DNA of 64,000 nt from Agapetus fuscipes (taxonomy: Eukaryota > Arthropoda > Insecta > Trichoptera > Glossosomatidae). The DNA lies in contig OX637361.1 of the NCBI GenBank assembly GCA_951799405.1, forward strand, positions 5,355,156 to 5,419,155, read 5' to 3'. Of the stretch, positions 24,401-30,400 are shown one piece after another. The notes beneath the pieces are model-generated. The model saw only the letters and a list, made by a program, of their open reading frames with translations, was not told where the DNA came from and did no database searches. Numbering within the stretch: the first letter of the stretch is position 1; each line of letters starts with the position of its first letter. The translations under genes and the position numbers were made by a program.

Positions 24401-27400
24401 TAAATGCTCCGCTAGGAATCGAATCCACAACCTTCCATTTACGAGTCAGAGGTGTTAATCACTAGATTGGTCTAGATTACGGACCAAGAAATGAGAAATG
24501 AAAATGTGATGGCTTTAAAAGTTGGATGACTGGATGATACAAAAGAAGTATGTAAGGACCGAAAAAATGGCGGTTGATCTGTAATACTGGCGGTTAAGGC
24601 TCAGGCTTTCAAAATTATAATTCTCATTTTTTATAGATTTTAAGTTTATTGTTTTATTGTTGAGTGATTGTTTGTTTTATATATAATACTTAACTGTAAT
24701 TAATTGTTTGTATTCCTTGACTTATAGGTTGGTATGAGGCTGAACACCCATACTCTAAAAATATGGTTCACTTTGCTAATGGCTTATGTTCATTTGAGAT
24801 TGTTGTTTTTTTCATTCCAAAAAATGTCTTACGACCGTAATCATAATTTAAAAAAAAAAATTGGGTTTTTTATTGTAAGTTCACATATTATACTGTAATT
24901 TCACATATTATCATATTCTAACTGTTATTCTCTAATTCCACAGAATTCGCTGAAAGTCTTCCAGGATCCAATCAACGAAGCCCATATCCACCTAGGAGAC
25001 GTGAGTTATACTCATTATTACAAAAAACAAAAATATGCGTATATAACTCTGTTTAAAAGCTTAGTGATTGCAAGTACTTGGAAATCTGATTTTTGTAATG
25101 AATAATCATTAGCTAAATAAATCCTAAGGGGGCTATTCTTAGACATTTTAGTCGTCGGTTGAGCCCACGCTTTGACAAACTAATGATGCCTGAGCTGAAA
25201 GTCTCATCACCACGGTCATTCTTACTTACCAAATTTTGGTAATATTTGTATGAAGACTAATTATCTGTTAATTTGCGGTCATCTTGGATTGACAGGTCTT
25301 CATACAAATGCATCGTTAGTTTGTCAAAGCGAGGGCTCAACGCACGACTCAAATGTTCCAGAATAGCACCGTAAAAGCCTTTACCCAATTACACCAGTCA
25401 CTCTTAAACTTAAATTTCCCCTTCTTTACGTGTCCTGTCAGGTTCTCCCAATGTTAAGATCACTTATTAAAAATTTTTCCTTCTCTGGACAGCACAAAAA
25501 AGCTCCTACACAGCGCTTATACTCGTCCATTCTTGGATGTTACGAACCTGTGAAAGTTTCCTTTTTCCAACCCCTCCAGATGCCCCTTCTATCCTTTCTC
25601 AGCCTTTCCCAATCTATTCCTAGGCTTTGTCTATCGGCTGCTGTTTTCAACCATCCTCTGCCTGCAGTTCCTTTAATGTCATCCAGCCACCTCAGTTGGG
25701 GTCTCCCCCCCCTCCTTTGGACATTCTTGGCTACCCTGGACGATCCTTTTAGGCAACCTGTCTTGTAACGTGACCTGTCCAGCGCCACTCTCTGTGTAAC
25801 ATCTGTGACATCAGTACGTCTACGAATCTTCACATAGCAACTAGTACCTCAGATATAATACACAATGGTTTTGCACTCACGTGTTGCGGAGAGTAAAAAT
25901 GATGGAATGTTTGTGCACTCATGGGAGGCTCCATTAAATCATACAAAGATTCAACAGTGCCTCCAGTGAGCGTAAATATCAACGCAAACTTTCATACATT
26001 TTTTTAACCTCCCAAGACTTGTTAGTGTACTAGTATTTTTTATACAAGAAGTTCAATTGTCTTTATTTCAATACTGAACTGAACATTCACACCTCCACAC
26101 AGGAGGTTTGAAAGTATGCACTTGATATTTGGTTTCCAAAACTAGTCCCAAATATTACATTAAATTCACTGATCTGAGAATGGCGTTACACAATGGCATA
26201 TTGTAACCGACTTTGATGTACGGAAGTGAAGCATGAACAGTGAATGATAGCAAAATGAGTAAAGTATGTATGGTAGAAATGAAGCATTTGAGAAGCATGA
26301 CAGGAAAAACTCTGAAAAATAGTGTTAAGAATGGGTATAGAAAAAAATGTAAGTTGAAAGAAGAAGTGAAAGTTAATGTACAAAAAAATATAATGAGATG
26401 GTTTGGGCGTGTATATATACAGAGAAAGTGTGAAAAGAAAAAGATGTAAGGGACGACCGAGAAAAGTATGTAGTAATCAGATTGAGGAGATTGTGAAAGA
26501 ATGAGATGTACAAAGTGAGCGTAAAAAATAAAATGCGTGAAAAAAGTGATGGATATGAAAGAATTAAAAGAGGTATGTAAAGATAGGAAGAAATGGAGAC
26601 AGCTCTGCAGAGGATCTGGCCACACCTAGCGGAATAGTAACAGAGTTACAGAGTTACAACAGCCCTTTGTTATTCGATAGTTTTTTTTCATTAAGATTTG
26701 TTTTTTGATGGTGTCAGGTCCAGTCCAGCAAAGCGGTGGAGGCCCCAAGTCTTCAACTCTTCCACTGCCTCACCGTCTGAGTGTGGAGAGACCTCCTAGT
26801 GTCACAGCTGGCAGGGAGAGGTCTGAGAGGGACGGTTATTACAGGTAATTTCTTTTTTTCTACAACATTCTACATTCTTATAATACGCAACGCTACTAAA
26901 CTTCACAAATATGGTAACTTATTGCCGAGTATTCGCTGAAAGGGCTATGTGTGGTCTTCGCTAGCCCTTGTTCTTGAAAAGGGGGTTCTGCTCCTCCAAA
27001 GGTTCTCATTTTTTTAAAGGCTAGATTAAGCTTGTTGATATTTTTGTGTTGAGTTTGAAATGAACATTAAAACGGGAAATCATTTTGAATACCCTTGGTA
27101 CGGATTTAACTGTAATTCTGCTGTCCTTTTTTATTAAACGCTCTTCCAACCGAATCATTTAATGTTACAATTTCATAATTTCCAATTTAAATTTTTGGAA
27201 TTTGTCCATAATAATTATAGTTAAAAAAACAAAAAAGTAGGCAGATGTATTTGGTGAGCGCTGTTTTTGTATGTATCACACCTCAAAAGCCCTCTGCAAG
27301 CTTGGTTGTCGCTGTAGAAAGCGCCAATTCTCAAACAAGACCCAGTTGCTGTAAGGCTGGATGGAGCTTTTGATGACAGGTCTTTAGTAAAGGTTTATGA

Positions 27401-30400
27401 ATTTTTCAACCCAACGAAGAGCAAATTTGAAAATATAAACAGTATATTTTTTGTGCTCCGCCGAGATTCGAACCCACAACCTTCCATTTACGAGTCCGAA
27501 GTGTTACCACTGGACAATGGATGTAAGGTTCTTGTGAAAGCAAACTTTAAAATTAGCGCATACTTTTGGTATACACGCTACTCACCTACACACATGGTGT
27601 AACTTCTTTCTTGGAACATTGAAAGACCATAAAACTCGTAAGGCCTAAATACATAAGTTTGTTTGAACCTAAAAGCGAGTTTACACCAACTTTTAAGTAT
27701 GGGAAAATTGGACCGGTCCGTAGCTCAGTGGTAACACTGCGGACTCTGAATGGGAAGGTTGTGGGTTCGATTCCCGGCGGAGCACAAAAAATTTACCATT
27801 TATATTTTCAAATTTGCTCTTCGCCGGGTTGAAAAATTCATAAAACCTTTACCAATGACCGGTCACCAAAGGTCCATCCAGCCTTACAGCAACTGGGTCT
27901 TGTTTGAGAATTGGCGCTTTGTAGCGACGACGATCAAGCTCGTAAAAAGGTCGATAGCTTAATTGGTAGAATGCTTGCATTCCATGCCGAGAGCAAGGGT
28001 TCGATCTCAAAGGTTCACTCAGCCTTCACAAGAAATGAGAACCAGCCCCCCCGGGAGCTGGGAAACCCCCACTTCAACTGAAAGTGGTTGGTGTGAGGCC
28101 GGCCCCCTTACCTGTAAAAATAAATAGGTCCCGAAGCGCCACATGCGACCCCTTCGGGGATAACGCAGGCAAGAAGTTACACTATATGTGTAGCTTAGTT
28201 GCGTTTTTGCGTATTGATTGCAGAGGCATTAACTTTGTAATCGTTCATCTTAAAAGATTCTTTCTCTTCTCTAATTCTTTTATGGGAAAATTTACTTACA
28301 ACTTGGGCAAAAATTAAAACATTGTTTCAATGGATAATTTAATGGACAATTAAGGAGAATTTAAAATCTGTAGATTATCAATAAAAAGGGATTTGTTATG
28401 AATATATTGATTTTGTTGTTTACTTTTAGTGATCGCAACGAATTGATGAGGGACCGCGAAAGGGAGAGAGAACGCGAAAGAGAGAGAGGATATCTCAGTG
28501 ATCATAATACAAGGTTAGTAAAAGAATCAATAAACAAACAACAAAAAACACCAAAAATTCAGATATTTTTTATCTACATACTTTTATAAGATTTTTTATA
28601 AAGCACTTAAATACTTCATAATGATGAGCTTATTTTTTTAGGGAGAGAATACGCGACCGAGATCAGGGATACATGAGCGATCATAATGCAAGGTATTTAA
28701 ATTTTTTATGCCGAGAAAACTTTTTTTTTTTTTTTTTCGTTTTCCGAAATATACCTATATTTTTTTTAATTAAAAAAAAAAAAAATTTTTGGAAAGGAAT
28801 GCAATCCACCAACCTATTTTGCCTGGCCAGTTGTCTTTATGCGAAAGCAGAAGCTTGTGTGCATGCAACGCCATCTGTTGAACCAGGGTCGAAGTTATCG
28901 TCGCGGGATTCGAACCAGCGTTATCCGGTTTCAAATAACCTGTCTTGATCCCCGCGGCCATAACACCGACAATATAACTTTGTAATTTCAAAATATCGAT
29001 ACCTGATTAAGTGACATATGAAGCTAGCCTGGGTTTCTCAGGTAAATACAATTTTATTCCTGTTTTCTACGAGAGAAAACACTTAAAATGTGAGAAAATC
29101 CTGTAGTTTAAAAGTGTTTCATTAGCACACTCATATAATTAATTCACTTAATGTACTGTAAAAAATGGTTCACTTTGCCAGTGTCACCCCTGTTTCAGGG
29201 AAGGTCGGCAAGAGTTGCAGGGCATATGTTCATTTGAGATTGGGTTTTTATATTGTAGGTCCACATGCGGCATGTGTTAGCGCGAAGTTATACATGTCTG
29301 CTTGTGGGAATGCGTTTAATATGAACCTTAAATGATGTATATCTTTGCAGATTAGATTTAGATTAGATTTAGACTTAATATATGAAGTTACTACGAACAA
29401 AATGTTTGATTCAAGATTACGCAAATCAGTGAATATGTACTTCTTTAGTTTTACCTTTAAGGTGGCGATATGTAGTAGTAAAAATAGTTCATTGAAATAA
29501 AAAAGTGATGCACTAATAATTAATTATGAAAACACCTGTTTCTGATCAGGCAGGAAAGATTAGTACAGAGCATTCCTCTTTATAAATTAAAAAAAAAAAT
29601 AGTTCTTTGTATGACTCCTTGAGAAAATAGTCAATTTTGGACAATAGAGTCATGTTTCAGCACAATAGAAAAGACTTACAGAACATTAAAAAAAAAATCC
29701 AAGAAGGTTCAATTCACACATTGGTTGGTTTGCAGCTTCGTCTCCAACTCCCGCTGCGCGTCTTGCATTGGAGAGTCGGCCCGTGCTCAGTGGTTCCGGC
29801 ATTCTGATGGCTGGCGCTCCGGATCCTCAACCCTGGGAAGCGGAGCAGGATCTGGAGGACCAGCAGGAACCCTGCCCAGGACACAGACCAGCAGGAGGTC
29901 GCCTTGGGACTCGCTGCCCAGCCTCCGGCATGAGGGAAGCCTCAACGACTCTGGGTACAAGAGCAACAGAGCTGATTCCTTTGAACAGAGGTGTGCATGG
30001 CATGAGCAATATCCAACTGCTATCGTTATTTATTTTAGCTATTCCTCGACTTATAGGTTGGTATAAGGCTGACCACCCATACTGTAAAAATTGGTTCACT
30101 TTGCCAATGTCACCCCTGTTTCAGGGAAGGTCGGCAATAGTTGCAGGGCTTATGTTCATTTGAGATTGGGTTTTTATATTGTAGGTCCACATGCGGCATA
30201 TGTTAGCGCGAACTTTTACATGTCTGCTTGAGGGAATGCGTTTAATATGAATCTTAAATGAAATATATCTTTAAAGCTTAGATTGAGATTTAGATCGAAT
30301 TGACTTATAGGTTGGTATGAGGCTGACCCCCCATACTGTAAAAAATGGTTCACTTTGCCAATGTCACCCCTGTGTCAAGGAAGGTCGGCAAAAGTTGTAG

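Noticed and set aside
25430..25768. 112-codon plus-strand ORF
   Set aside because: Antisense of the LINE C-terminal fragment whose GRPQLRWLDD motif lies on the minus strand.
27711..27785. Sequence that looks like a tRNA gene with A and B boxes
   Set aside because: It is the head of a repeated SINE with divergent stems and a long 3' body, not a stand-alone tRNA.
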